Assembly (NCBI GenBank): GCA_965153455.1
Contig: OZ234503.1
Span: forward strand, 1,426,001 to 1,490,000
Direction of reading: 5' to 3'
From: Sphagnum compactum
Lineage: Eukaryota; Bryophyta; Sphagnopsida; Sphagnales
Length of the DNA: 64,000 bases
In this document: positions 47,419 to 60,676 of the stretch, in pieces
How positions within the stretch are numbered: position 1 is the stretch's first letter
Layout: each line of letters starts with the position of its first letter
Program-made: the position numbers and the translations under genes
The notes under the pieces: model-generated
What the model saw: only the letters and a program-made list of their open reading frames with translations
Databases searched by the model: none
What the model was told of the DNA's origin: nothing

Positions 47419-49697
47419 AATGTTTTATGAATGCCCACGACAACTTCACATGATTTCACCTAAAAGGTGACAAGTCGTGTCCGCCCTTTCATATCTAATC
47501 CCCCTTTGCCACAATAAGATTCGATTATCCATGCTACAAGGAATCTTGTCCATTCCAACCCATGCATTTGCAACTTTTGTCCAAATCAACCTTTTTGTGA
47601 CTTTAGATATGACTATCCTTCATGTCACTTAGTAAAAACGACTAGTAGTCGCATAAATGGCTACAAAGTGGTTTGCAATTGCATATGCAGCTGTTGATTT
47701 GGATGATAATGAAAATGAAAAATACACTTATATCATCCATTTTTAATGGCATACCAAAATAGATGAAAAGGTAGTTGTTTTTGCAATTTAGAAGGAGATT
47801 CAAAAGCCTTTGGAAACCACATGGCATCTTTTCAACTTGATTTACAACTATAAATCCTAGTTACAATTGCACATGTAATTAAATGTGAAAAAAATGAATT
47901 GGCCAATGAAATTGTTGGATTTAATGGCCTAATTGTTTTACCTTAACTTTTTTCAATGAATTAACCATTAAAAGTGTAGTAGGGTCTGGTGGGTTTGTGA
48001 AAATTTCAAAAGACCCATGGTAATTAATGGTAAAATCACACTACTATAACAACATATTTGCAATTCACATGCCTATGTTCACTATTTTTGTCTTAACTTT
48101 CAACAAATTTAACACTACCATTCATTCCAACATTAGATTCATGATTATTGCATGTAATTAGAATCTGCACTTTAGAATACATTTATAAAAAAATTCCAAG
48201 AATAAAATTACACTTCTTTTCATCATAATCTAACACTATAAGAAATTCACACAAAAGATGAACATGGAATTCCCTATAGAAGTTTGTGCTTCTTTATAAT
48301 CCTGTAAACATGAATCCAAATTATTCCGTAATCCCATGTTTTGTCGAAAAAATCCCAAAACAACACTTAAAATATGTGCTATATCAAAATAGAATCTATG
48401 GTTTTCTACCACAAGTACCTCCAACTCTTCCTATTCTTTTCTCCAAAAACAAAAAAAACTCCCTACATCATATTCTTCTCCTCCCTTTAGAACCATCCCA
48501 AGTCACATCATACTGATCCAAAACAACAAGAATTCAAAATTCAAACTAACAAAGTTCTCTAATTAATCCCTATCCTAATTGCCTTGTTCATCCTGAATCA
48601 CATAGTGAGCTTACCCCCTTAACATGGGATCTTTTAGAACGTTTTCATCTAACCTTTATTTAAGAATCACTTCAACTTTTGGTCAATGGAAAGAAAGTTT
48701 TGCTACAAGAGGAAAAGACTTTGCATCTATGTAGTTTTACAATATGGATTGGGAACTAATTTTGTGGGTGACAATTGGAAATTTAAGTTATTTATTGTAT
48801 TTTAAAAAGCTGGTAAGATGATGCAACACTTGTTTTACACATACTGTTGTAATGATTCACAATCTAACCCTAATCAAATTAGGAAAACATATTAAGAGTT
48901 CAAATACTTGATAATTTGATTGAGCCTTTGTTTGGTGGAGCCTACAAATTGGAAGGGAAATGGACAACTTACTTGAAAAATAATTAGGAGTTCAGATACC
49001 TAGAAGTATATTCAAAATTTCTTTTGTCGTAGGGGAGGCTCCCATATGAATGGGTTCTTTTGAGGGAGGGTCGCATGAAGGCGGTAGCTCGAAGGCATTC
49101 CCAACCAATGGAGAAAACACAAGTATGGGAACCTCCATGTACACAACAATCTCTTTTTTTCTTTCTTCCATTCTTTCCTTTTTGGTTTTTTGAAACTTTC
49201 CTAACTTGGTATTTGGTACTTGGTAACATTGTTCATATCCCTTGTTCTCTTATTCTTTAGTTTTGCATTGCAAGATTTCAATTGCTAGAGATGTCGTTGT
49301 GAAGTTGTACTATGAGGAGTTCCCCGTGGAAGGTGAATGTTCTCCCATCAAGCTCAAAGAGCGAATGGAGAAGGCAATGGAATAGGTCAAGAAAGACCAC
49401 TACTCCACATTCTTCAAGCACCTTCTTGTGTGTAATCCTGCTCTTGGCTTGGATTTCCTCAAGGAAATCCAAGTTCATTATGACATGAACTTTAAACCCG
49501 ATATGTTTGCAGATGCTAACTCACGCGTGTGTATCTCCTGAGTAGAAGCTTGTTTAGTTCAAGTAATGGAATGAGTTAGGTGTTTTTCGAAAGGCCAAAA
49601 AATTCCCAACACTTGGTTTCTCTGACGCTTAATTTGATAAATGGCTCTATGAGGCCACATTCTAGCACCAAGTGAACATCCCAATTAAGTTTAGTCT

Positions 49698-49815
49698 TCA
49701 TTATGAGAAAATTGTGTCCATTGCAACTCATTTGATGCAACTAAAAAATGTTTGATAGAACTAGATTACAACTAGATAGACAAGTTGTAGTGGACATGAT
49801 TTTCTCATAATGATG
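49698..49815. repeat. Hairpin-forming inverted repeat, right arm
   Basis: Counterpart of 19,599-19,712. CATTATGAGAAAATTGTGTC with CATTGCAACT is mirrored by a TGTAGTGGACATGATTTTCT-type arm. It differs from the left copy by several substitutions, which fits its place in the diverged outer zone. Confidence 0.5.
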
Positions 49816-50579
49816 GTCCCCATTCTGTTCAATTGTTTTGACTCTAATTTTAATTCCTTATTTCATGTAGTTGGAGGTGGAAGCTTTGAAATTCTATGAT
49901 TCTACGGTTTCTAACCTAGAATTAACTATGAAAAATATCCCTATAGTGGTTTCTCTCACTTGCTATATCCAAAAGCAATCCATTTAAGAGTCTAGCTTCT
50001 TTTGAGAATTCAAGACCCAGGATGGAATTCAGAAAAACAAGAGTTGAGAACAACAATCTGGTGTGAATGAGGTTTTGAAGAGAGTATTCTACAGGTACAC
50101 ATCATGTGCTTCCTCCTTTTGAATTTTTTTGACTCCTTTTTATCTTTTAGAACATTGATATAGTTCCAAGTTTCGGTGTCGAGAGTTGGGCATAAATGGC
50201 TTGATTTATGCATTTAGGGGATAATCCTCACTTTTCATCCTGTGATTTTTTGCTATCTCCACATTGGGTTCATATCAACTACTTCTAGGGCAGGTACGTC
50301 TACCACATTCTACTCCAAGTTGGAGCCATTGATCAACTACCACACCTCCTCAAGATTTGGTGTGATCCCAAGGCAACAACTTTATATTTCGTAAAGACCT
50401 TCTCAAAGACTAGTTGTCCTTGTACCTCCTAGATTGTGGGTAGTACCTTGACTGCCCCAAGGATTGCACAACAACATTCAAAGTTGCCCTCCACGAAAGA
50501 ATTGAACCCAAGTTTCAATCTATCCTATAAGCATCCATAATTATTCGGATCAAGGCTTCTAAGAAAAAAGGTAAGAGGA

Positions 50580-52130
50580 AGGGGAAATAACATGTTATTG
50601 AGATTGAGGACACTAATGACACCAGGGTGGATTATGTCGAGGTTCTTTTGCATGGGAATACTCTTTCCTTTGGTGGCTTCATTCCTCATGAACAATTCAC
50701 TCCTCCTCAGGGTTCTCTCAAGGTGGTGGTGCCACTACAACAAAAGGTGTCCCTATACGACAAATGATTTCATTGGATTATGAGTGAATTCACCAGTTAT
50801 AATGAATGGGACCTAGTGGGGAAGCAATGAATTCACTGGTCTAATGAACGAAGAATAGTGAACTGCACCTACATATTGTAATAGTGTGCCTTTTCACCAT
50901 TTCAAACCCCCCCCCCTTGGCCTATCCTTAATGCAGTTCCATCCAATAGGCCAATTGGATGGCAATGCAATGTTCTTCCATTTTCTTGACCAACCATCGC
51001 CTCACAAAAGCAAGAAAGGGGCAACCAACGTCAGGAATTTGATAGGATCTTGAAAATCATTCCCCAAGTTGCTCCCTCCTCAATATATTTTCCATCCTTC
51101 CCAAACATCCTTCCTTCATTATAATCAATTTTTAATTTTCTAATCTCATCCTCTTTCCCTCTACATGTAACCGCTAATGGCAAGGTTAGCCTTGTCCCTG
51201 CTAATGTTCTAAGGGACCTTCCGATGCCATTGGTTTCAGTTCTCTTTGTAAAGATTCATGCTTGAAACAGGCTAATGGAAGACTATGTTGTCTTCATCTT
51301 CGACTTTGCGAAAAAGTTATTAGTTAGCAAGTGATGAAGTAGTCTTTCTTTTCCACCTTAATAATCTCTGTGTTCTCAAGGAGATCAAATCATATTTAGA
51401 AAGCTATAGCTTCCAAATTCAAATGAAGCGGGCAATTGTTAATTCTCTCCCACTTACTAGCTCAAAGGACCCCTCCATGAAAGTATGGATCCAATTTTTC
51501 TCCCCTTCTCTAATTTCCAATTTTTTGCATGTCCCGTTTTTTCAATTTTTTCTCCTCTAGAATTTCACAGACCGCATTGAGTCGAATTACTGTACTGGTG
51601 AGGGATTTTAGTAAATCAAATCTGCAGTTGAGGTCTTTTATGTTCTCCCCTACATCTAAGGACTTCCTACAAAAGGGCGTCAATGTTCGGGATGAAGACA
51701 TCCTGTACAACTACATAGATGTGTCTACCATGAATAAGTTCAAGAATGGAAGGCCATTTTGGGCAACCAAGGAGGTTCATCATGTGACTTTTCAAGCCTT
51801 GATAAAAGTCTACTTTCAATCAAGATCCCTTGTTGTGGAGTTGTCTACCTGTATAAGTTTGCTTCGATTCCTTTCCATTTGGTCATTTCCATGGCTTCAT
51901 TCCCTTTTTTATTTCTAACTTGCATCCTCCAAGTAGGCAATAGCATTAACGTTCACCAGATATTCCATATTCTAGCTCTTGAGCCGAACATGGAGGTGTT
52001 CGAGGAAGTGTTAATGCCGCTTGTTAAAGTTCCCATCCTTCAAAGCAAACATCACGCTATACCCCTGGATGATGAAAACTCCCCACCATTGAAACACTTT
52101 AAACAAAACTTGGATTGTGAGTAAATCCAA
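50580..52130 (+). pseudogene. Decayed coding remnant, unidentified, outer right arm
   Basis: Plus-strand counterpart of the left-arm remnant. Blocks include KVVVPLQQKVSLYDK (about 50,730), SYLESYSFQIQMKRAIVNSL (about 51,400), VNVRDEDILYNYIDVSTMNK (about 51,685) and EPNMEVFEEVLMPLVKVPIL (about 51,985). They lie in different frames with stops between. The two arms have different stop positions, so decay went on independently after the duplication. The family was not recognised. Confidence 0.32.
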
Positions 52131-52842
52131 CTCTTGTTTTGTGTTTCCCATATGTTGTTGTGGATTCCTCTTTTTTTTTAAATTTCCTCTTGTATTCTTG
52201 TAAAGGATTTCCATTGCCTACTCCTAGGGGTCCTATTTTTTTCTTGACAAAGGATTTATAGTTTAGTCCATATAGGAACTTTCTATTGCCTTTATATGAT
52301 GAGGCCCAAGCCCAAGTCATGGCTTGGATGATCTCACCTCCTAACATTAGGAAGTATGTTAGGTATCATCCTTATATTAGATCTCTTGTTGATGATGAAG
52401 CTTTCAAGTGAGGTAGATCATATTTGTTGAACTCGGGGGTGGGTCATTGTGTGCCTAAACCTTCTATGTGATCCTATGGTTGGGTGGAAAAATCTATTTC
52501 ATTGTTTAAGTATTCTTTTGGCATCTATTGTAATCAATATTATGCTTTAGATTGTTTCTCCAGCTAAAGACCTTTTTATCCCACTCTTGTGCCCAAATTC
52601 AACATTTTTACTTTCTTGATAGCGATCACATAACTTACCAAAGCCTACAATCAATATGAAACGTTTCCAACTTTAAATGTCCATAGTCCAATCAAAGTTT
52701 CATCAATCGAAAATTTAGTTTTGATCTTCTAAGTTTAGTTAAATTAGAATTGTTCACTGATTCCCTTATCGACTCTATTGTTTGCTTGGTTTTTTGGTTT
52801 CATTCTCTACAAACTCTAAAGTTGTTGTTGAACTTTGTTGCA

Positions 52843-55189
52843 AAAGTATTGCATAAAACTAATCTTTGGAGGTGTTGTGTTCATGTCATTGGAGCCTACT
52901 TCTAACCTTTGTGTAGCCCATGGCGTGGTTGGCTATTCCTAATTGGTGTCTGTCATTTCATCTTTTACACATTCTCTGTCGATAGGTGTGGTTTCCTTTT
53001 CATCATTCGTATTTGTCATTCTCTCTTCAAGGTTTGTTTTGGGAATTTCGGCTCCTCCTCCTCATTGTCTACTATATTGTTTTCTGGCATTAGCTAATCC
53101 ATCTCCTAGCTAGAAACAAGTGTAGGTATTTCCTATGAATCGTCTTCTTCCTTGGATTCATTCCTTGGCCAATTCTTTAGTAAGATTGACTTGTTTTTTT
53201 TTTTGACATTTGGAATCTGAATAAGTAGTCACACTGTCGATGAAATCGTGTTCTAAAATTTCTATTCATTGGGTGTGCTGGCCATGGATTGTCTCTAAGT
53301 GGTTGTTGCAAGCTATTAAAAAACTTTGGTATAAACATTTTGATCACCGTCCCATATATCCTATAATCCTGTAAGTGATTAAAAGATGCCCAATATCTTA
53401 CCTCTACTTGGTACTCTGCATCTACATTTTTTCGTTTTTTTCTATCTATAGAAAGATACAAATCCAAGTTTGGCGGTGTGCAATAAGAAGCCAAGGATAT
53501 GGATATGGTGACATGTTGCAAATGAATGCATTTTAAATTAAGTTTCTTTAATTTTTTGTTTCAAGTTTCACATAAAAAAATTACACTATTTGTCGAAAAT
53601 AATCTAAAGTTACAAACAAATGTGTCTAATGACATATTTCTAAGTGTCTATTCTATTTTTATACTTATTACTATCATGATACTTATTTGATGTGTATTGA
53701 ACCACTCGCATGGAACTGGCGACATTATAACGTTTACATATGGCAAAACAACTCCTCAAGTCAAAATAGCTAAATTTGTTTCAACAATCACAAAACATAT
53801 TTGCAAATCTTCCCATTAATCCCCATTAGAAATCAAACATGGACCCCTAAACCATAGGATGTCTTAGGCCATTGAACGTCATAGGCCTGGCCACATTGGC
53901 ACCTTGGTGACATGGAAAAATATTCCATTGTGCCAAGGTATATTATTTCATTAGAATATGTCAAAAATATATTTGCAATGTGGATGAAATTTATTGAAAA
54001 TATTCCTTCATGTTAACAAAATCCTACTTGTTGATCATGCTCATCACTCAGCACTCACACGCTCATAGAATCATCCCTCATTATGATGATATTAAAAAGG
54101 GATTTGGAGTAGCAATGCGTGGTCGAGTTTTTTCTTAAAATAATTAATGATGGCTATGAGTTCTCTCAAGTAGAGGGGTTCAAAAAAATTTGTCCTGCCT
54201 CTTTTGAACACAAATCCTTCCATGTGCAATTGAAGTATGTCCTATAATTGCACATGTCACACTTCATACACAATTTTAAAATATTTCTCTTATTTGTCCA
54301 AATGATGTGGACTTTATTGCAAATAATTCGATTCAAATTTTTTTTTATAGTTTTGACAAACCCCATGTATGATTTCTCTTATTTTGTCCAAATGATGTGG
54401 ACTTTATTCCAAATAATTCCATTCAGAATTATTTTTTAGTTTTGACAAACCCCATGTATGATTTCTCTTATTTTGTCAAAATGATGTGGACTTTATTCCA
54501 AATAATTCCATTCAGAAAGATTTTTATTTTGACAAACCCCATTTATGGTCAAGTAGATGAAGAAAATGTTCAATAGTGATTACACATTATCAAACACAAA
54601 AAATGATGTCTTCAAATCAAAGGTTTAAAAGCCCCAACCACAAGTTTTAACAATTTGTTGTTTGGTTATTGGGTATCATTGAACAATTACCAATTGAATA
54701 ATGTTTGTTAACATGCGATCTTTTGAACTATTTGGGTGTTCATTCACCCATGGGAGTTTTTACAATAGAGAGAGAGAGAAAGAGAGATTTAAACAATTTA
54801 AGCTCTATATCCATCCATATATGAATTGTCCTGTACTATTAAATTGACACTCAACATTTTCAAAACTAACAAAATCACACATATAAAAAAGCATGTACAC
54901 AAGTCTGAAAGATGAGACTCTATAAACACTTTAAAAAGAGACCCCCCAAAACACGAAAAAAAATATCAACCTTGTTCACAGTAAAAATGGGTTGAACAAC
55001 AAAATAAAATTTCTTGTAAAAGATACAATCTTTTGCCAAAAATGACTAACAAAGTAATGCTAAAAAATGCTCATATAACCAAAAAAAACAAACACACACA
55101 ATGCACATTAATGAATGGTTGCTTCACATTTGTGGACATGTGGTGGTACTATGGAACTTGGAGATCGTGGGCTAATGGAATTTCTACAG
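52843..55189. other. DNA between palindrome and NHX exons
   Basis: I searched for the expected 5' exons of the NHX gene (first transmembrane helices) and did not find them. The region holds a three-copy tandem repeat (54,282-54,545), a short GA microsatellite (about 54,768-54,787) and otherwise AT-rich DNA. Confidence 0.45.
54282..54545. repeat. ~90-bp tandem repeat, three copies
   Basis: ATTTCTCTTATTTTGTCCAA followed by ATGATGTGGACTTTATTCCA, AATAATTCCATTCA and TTTTGACAAACCCCATGTAT repeats with starts at about 54,282, 54,372 and 54,461. The second and third copies are closest to each other. Confidence 0.8.
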
Positions 55190-58100
55190 GTTGGCGACAT
55201 TGGAGGCATGTTTGGTGACTCTTTTCCCATATGCCGCTTATATGATGGCAGATGGACTCGAACTCTCTGGAATTGTTGCGATTTTGTTTGCTGGAATTGT
55301 AAGACAACACAAACATGCTCACCATTTACATCGAAATCCAGAAAATTTGGGTTTTAACAATTCAGTAGCAAAAGCTCAAGTGTAAATCAGCAACAAGTGA
55401 GATGCATTGAACTATGTAGTTGCATGCTTTCAATTTCTTGTAAAGGGACTACTAACATGTGTGGATATAGATTATGTTGTGTGTTGCTAAATTGACACCC
55501 AACACCATTGAAACTAACAAAGTTACATTATAGTTTGTTCACATTGAATTGTATTCGGTTTCAACAGCAAATAATTGTTTGAAAAATAATATTTTAAATT
55601 GTGTTTCAACAATCAATAACTAAGAAAAAGAAATATTACACAGTAAGTACTTGACAATTGATTAAAATGAGTAATTGAGAAGTCAAAAGTCAAGATTAAA
55701 TGAGAACGATTGGTTTCCAGGGAATGAAGTACTATACGGTGCCCAATTTGTCTATGCAAGCTACACAAGTGACTACAAGCTTTTTCCAAATGCTCTCGAA
55801 GCTGTCTAAGACCTTTGTGTAAGCTCTCAAGATAATTGAAAATATCCTGGTATCGATTTTGTGATTTTGTGCACACAAGTAGTTTAGTGGGCACTAGTAT
55901 TTTCTAGTAATATCACACAATGAGTGTGTGTTTGTTTTTTTTTTTAATATCAAAGTTTTGGTGAAATTTAACAATTTTTTTGAGAAATTAGTCAAATTCA
56001 CACTAGAATAACAAAAATTTCCGCATTTCTTTGTTGAAAAATGACGAAATTTCACTAGGAAAAAAAATACTACACGCGACAACATTTTGTAAATTTACTT
56101 TACATCATTGTGACACATAGTCGATTAGTCATGTTAAATATAAGTCTCATTTGATGGAGCCACAATTCATCATGACACATCTATGAAATAAATGTTAATA
56201 GTTTATTAGGTCTTATCTTCCCCTTTTAATCACTTAATTCTAATGCTTAATTGATTTTTCAACATAGGGGTTCATTTTGGACACCTAATTCACAAGCCTT
56301 GCTGACTTTGTAAAACATGTTTTACAGACTATATAACATTGTATGAGATCCAACAATTGTTAACCCTAGGGAATGGGTAGGGTTTAATCGGTCTTTAGTT
56401 ATTCATGATTTCATCTATTTGTATATATATATGTGTGATACATGTGATGTCTATTAGTGTTGGGTGGTTCTCAAATTTGAGGTGAACACCATCTCAATTT
56501 TTAGGTCAATCAATTCTCACCATATAACCACTTTACATTAGTGTTGGTGAAACCCGCATTGAAACTCACCTCGTTAGTTCTCATTTCAATGAAAACCATC
56601 CAATAAATAAAAAATGAAAATTGTGAAAACTGTCTAAGGTATTAGAGCAACTCAAAGGTGATTCTCCATTTTAAAAGTCTAGGATTAAAGGGCTTCTCAC
56701 TCTAGGGGTAAGCAATATGCAAAAATAGTAATTTATTAGTTATGGGCGCATCTCAATGTGGGTGCATCTCAAAGCTTAACTTTTTATTTCAATGGATCAC
56801 TTTGTTTTACAAGATTTTCAATGCTCCCCAATGTGTTATACCAACACATTAATGTGAGAAGACCATCCCTTTAGCTCACTTATATACAATACATGCTCAC
56901 ACTTTTGGGCAAAAAGTATGGGAAAAATTAGGGTCCTATATTGAAAAATATTTTGAGTGCACATTGCTTACCATATGTTTGAGCAGAATAAGTTCAATGG
57001 ATTTATGAGAACTATTAGAGATATTTGATTGTTTTTACGTTTGCAAGACCAGTTGAGATTTTTTAAATAATTTTTTTGATGTCTTGAACAATTCTCATAA
57101 AAAAAATTTAAGAAAAAAATTAGGCTAATTCTTACAACTTTATGACAAACCAAGACTGAGATTTCACGAAAATGTAAAAATTGACACTTGACATTGGTGT
57201 TTAATATGTGTCATAGTCACCACATTCAAGTGTCTAGGCCTACTGCCACATTGGTTAAGTCATGTTCTATTGTAGGGTGCAAACAAAATGTTTTGTACAT
57301 ATTTGTTACCTTGTTTTGTATTTGAAAAAACAAAACAAACAATCTGTCAAATTTCTAATTTTTTTTTAGCATTTCAAAACAAACGAAAATTTTATTTTTT
57401 CATGAGCATTTATAACTTCCTTCTAATTTTTCAAAACAATTTGTATCATATCATTTGGATTTTAAAAAGTATCTAAAAAATATCCAAAGAATTATGTCAT
57501 TTGTTCGGAGTTGGAAATGATTTTAGTTATGAAAACAAATTCCATTAAACAAAAAATTATATTAAAATGTTCCACACATCAATATTGAGGTCCTTGAAAA
57601 AAAAACCAAATATTTGCAAAAACATTTCACTTATTTTCAAGTACTTGAATTTTATTTTTCAAGTTGGCACAAATTTTAGGTTCAATTCAAATACTTATAA
57701 GTAGTTTATAAAAATATGATTACAACAATTTAGCTTTTAAAGTCCATGCAAATAAAAGTTAAGAAATAATGTACCCCAAAAAAATATTATTACCCCCTAT
57801 AAAATCATCTACTTGTTAGTCCTTTTATTTCAAAACCTCAGTATTTTGTTGCTTAGATTACTTTTTGTGTATATTTTATCATGCTTTCACCATGTTATGT
57901 TAGGTTCCATTCCACATACATAATCGTGAAAACAGAATTGTTAGAATGATGTTGATGCAGATTTATATACATGGGCGTTTCATTATTTTTGGAGCAACAA
58001 AGCTGGCACAACATAGGCTTCACATTTTTTACAATTGTATCTTGCCCATCTTCATCTCCAATCTTTTTATTTCTTTTTCAGTTTTGAATTAACTGTTTTT

Positions 58101-60509
58101 TTTAATTTTATCTACCAATACAATTTATTTCCAATGTAGTAAGCTTTGGCTCTTGACAAATGTGCGATGTAAACGTTGTGGTTTCATCCATTTCAATGAC
58201 ATTAGCGTAAGATGTAAGAATTTTTACATCAATATGGATGAAACCAAAAAAATTACCTCACACATTAGTTAGAGGAGCCTAGGCCTACTACTATTGTGTA
58301 AAGAACCATATCATGTTGTGTAAAGGAAAAACCATGTTTTTCTATGGAGGATGGTAGATTGATTAATTCAACATATGATATAAAATGTTGATGAGTATGA
58401 ATGACTTTCCAAGATGGATTAGGGCAAATGCCCTAAGAGGGTCCACCACACATCCCCACCCCCTCTGACCATTGAACATGTTATCTTCATCGAAAACTAT
58501 GGTGTTGAATACTTGACGAATAAACAAACAGCTTCAAGCATGGGGATAATGTTTCCTTGACCCTAAAGGTTGTCGCCATCTGTGGATTTTATTCATATTT
58601 CAGATCAGTTGCCTTATTGCAAGGTATCCTCCATACCCATGTATAAAATAATTATGATCAATACCTAGTAGCACTTGTGGGTGGGTCGGGGGCCATAGTA
58701 AACTTCCTACACTTTACTCATCAAGTGGTGCCATTCATGTATGCTTGTTTAAGGCATAATTGTCATTCATGCTTAATTTCCACCCTTCACCTTAACCCTA
58801 TGAGGATCAATTGTTGTTCCAAATGCATGCACCTCACACATAAAACATTGTGAGGTCAAGCAAATAATGTACAAAAATCCCTAATGATGTTGCAAAATCT
58901 CCCCAAAAATGCCAATTATGTCACATAATGGCCATTGGTCAGATGGGGTCCCCAAAATGGGTCACCACATAGGTCACAAGGGGTCTACTTGCCCCTTAGC
59001 TGGGTCCTCCCATCGGTCATTACCCAATATTTAATCTCACTCATAGGTGGTACTAGGTGTTTTTGGATGGTCCCATGAGATAATAACAAAGGCATCTAAC
59101 CGCGGTGAGATCTGCATGAAACAAAATCTATGTAAGTAATTGTGCTAGAATCATGCAGGGTGGCCAATGTTTATCCATGTGCAATGCTCATAAACTATTA
59201 TCGAGAACCTCCAAAGCAAATATCCAAAAAACAACAACATGCAATTTTCTTTAAAGGTCAGCAATAGTGTTGGTCCCCCCTTTAAACGCATCAAATCTTA
59301 CATTCAATTTAGGTTGAGGTTTTTACAATCTGATGTCAGATTATGTTTGTGGAATAAGAAAAGGTCCAAAACAAAGTGAAAGTCTTGTTTGATCCCATAT
59401 ATCCAAACCCATGTCTAGTTTAGCACCACGCATAGCAACATATGCAATTTGTATCAATTTTGTATTTCTCCATAATTTTGTATCAATTTTGTGTTTTTTC
59501 TCCCGTTAGGAGTATTGAAGTTGTAGGTAAATGTGAATTGAATCCATGTGATTGAGAGACTGGCTACACTAACTACTTCATGAGCATGCATACCTATTGT
59601 TAGTTGCATTATTAATGAGTTGCGGGGGTTGCATCCAAAGTGATTTTATTTGTTTTTTTGAATTCTATATTCCAAAGATGATTTCTGCCATTTTTATACC
59701 CCTTCTTCCGAAGAACATGGGTACTACTTATTAAGAGACTTTACAATTGTTTTGCTAATTTGATGGTTTTGTTGAATTTTGTTTTCCTTTTGATCTCAAG
59801 GCCTTAGGGGAGCTATGGCATTTGCATTAGCACTTCAATCAGTGACAGATCTTCCAAATAACCATGGTCGCGTTCTTTTGACTGCCACTCTTTTCACCAT
59901 TATCTTCACAGTAAAACCCCCACTTGCCGTGTCCTTTCACCCATGATCAATATGTAATTTTTCTAGCAAATTAATGGTTGCACATACATGTGAAACAAAC
60001 TCTTATAGGTTGTTGAAAAGGCTTGTTGAAAGACATTGCTTCTTCTATTGGTGAAAATATAAAATCCCACATAATGCACACTACCTATGTGAAATACCCC
60101 CAAGTGAATTTTGATCATGTGTAAGACCATTGCATCTATACACACATCTGGATTAACTAATCCATCATCCAACAAGCATTCAAATGTTCATCCGATCAAA
60201 ATAACAATGTATGTAATGGGATGTGTTTTTGCAAGGTCTTGTTTATTGGTGGATCTACACCAATGATGTTGATGTGGTTAAAAATTGACTGTCGTGGTCC
60301 GGGAGGGTTTAGTGCTTTAGAAGCACAAGTGAGTTTTGAATCCATCCATCATCAATCCCCTCATAATGTGGTGCCAATAGTTATAAAAAAATCCTTTTTC
60401 AAGTTGATCCTTGTTGATGATGGGGTTTCTTTGATTTCCCACTTATGTTAATTTCCAGGAGGCTAAGGACGAACAGGAAGCCGAAGCAAAAGAAGAAAAA
60501 GCTGATAGT
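55190..60509 (+). CDS. NHX-type Na+(K+)/H+ antiporter, endosomal class, partial
   Basis: Eight consecutive exons can be joined in one open frame: 55,190-55,298, 55,721-55,818, 57,961-58,036, 58,604-58,623, 59,159-59,256, 59,801-59,910, 60,236-60,328 and 60,459-60,509. All borders are GT-AG and all phases agree. The product follows plant NHX5/NHX6 and animal NHE6/7/9 exchangers, which exchange Na+ or K+ for protons in Golgi, TGN and endosome membranes. Landmarks: [79 protein letters not shown] (the NHE signature before the last helices) and [11 protein letters not shown]. The acidic Glu/Lys-rich exon 8 starts the cytosolic tail. The usual Asp of the FIYMGxD region is not seen (GVS instead), which is unusual. 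The N-terminal helices with the ND motif and the C-terminal end are not visible, so the gene is partial here or broken. Confidence 0.8.
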
Positions 60510-60676
60510 GTATGTAATTTACCTTCATTCTTTCTCACACCTGTCTTCTTCTTCTTAATTTTCATAACATAAATTATTCCTATGTATCTTAATTATGATG
60601 TTATATGGCATGTACAAAATTAATTTTAATGCATTTCAAAATGTGTTTTTGTAGATTTCACAAGCTTAATGTTAGT

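Larger units (their letters stand above)
38905..52842 (-). repeat. Right arm of the giant inverted repeat (palindrome)
   Basis: Reverse complement of 16,284-30,483. From 39,164 to about 47,890 it appears identical to the left arm. Beyond about 47,893 differences begin at once, for example a seven-T against a six-T run, GACCCT against AACCCT and TTAATTC against TTAGTTC. Spot comparison near 52,100 gives about two changes in 58 bases. The outer end lies at GTTGTTGAACTTTGTTGCA (52,842), beyond which no LRR sequence follows, unlike the left arm. Confidence 0.93.

Noticed and set aside
16284-52842. Long terminal repeat retrotransposon or plastid-type inverted repeat as explanation of the arms
   Set aside because: The arms are inverted, carry spliced nuclear-type genes and a DNA transposon, and show no rRNA, tRNA or photosynthesis genes, gag or pol.
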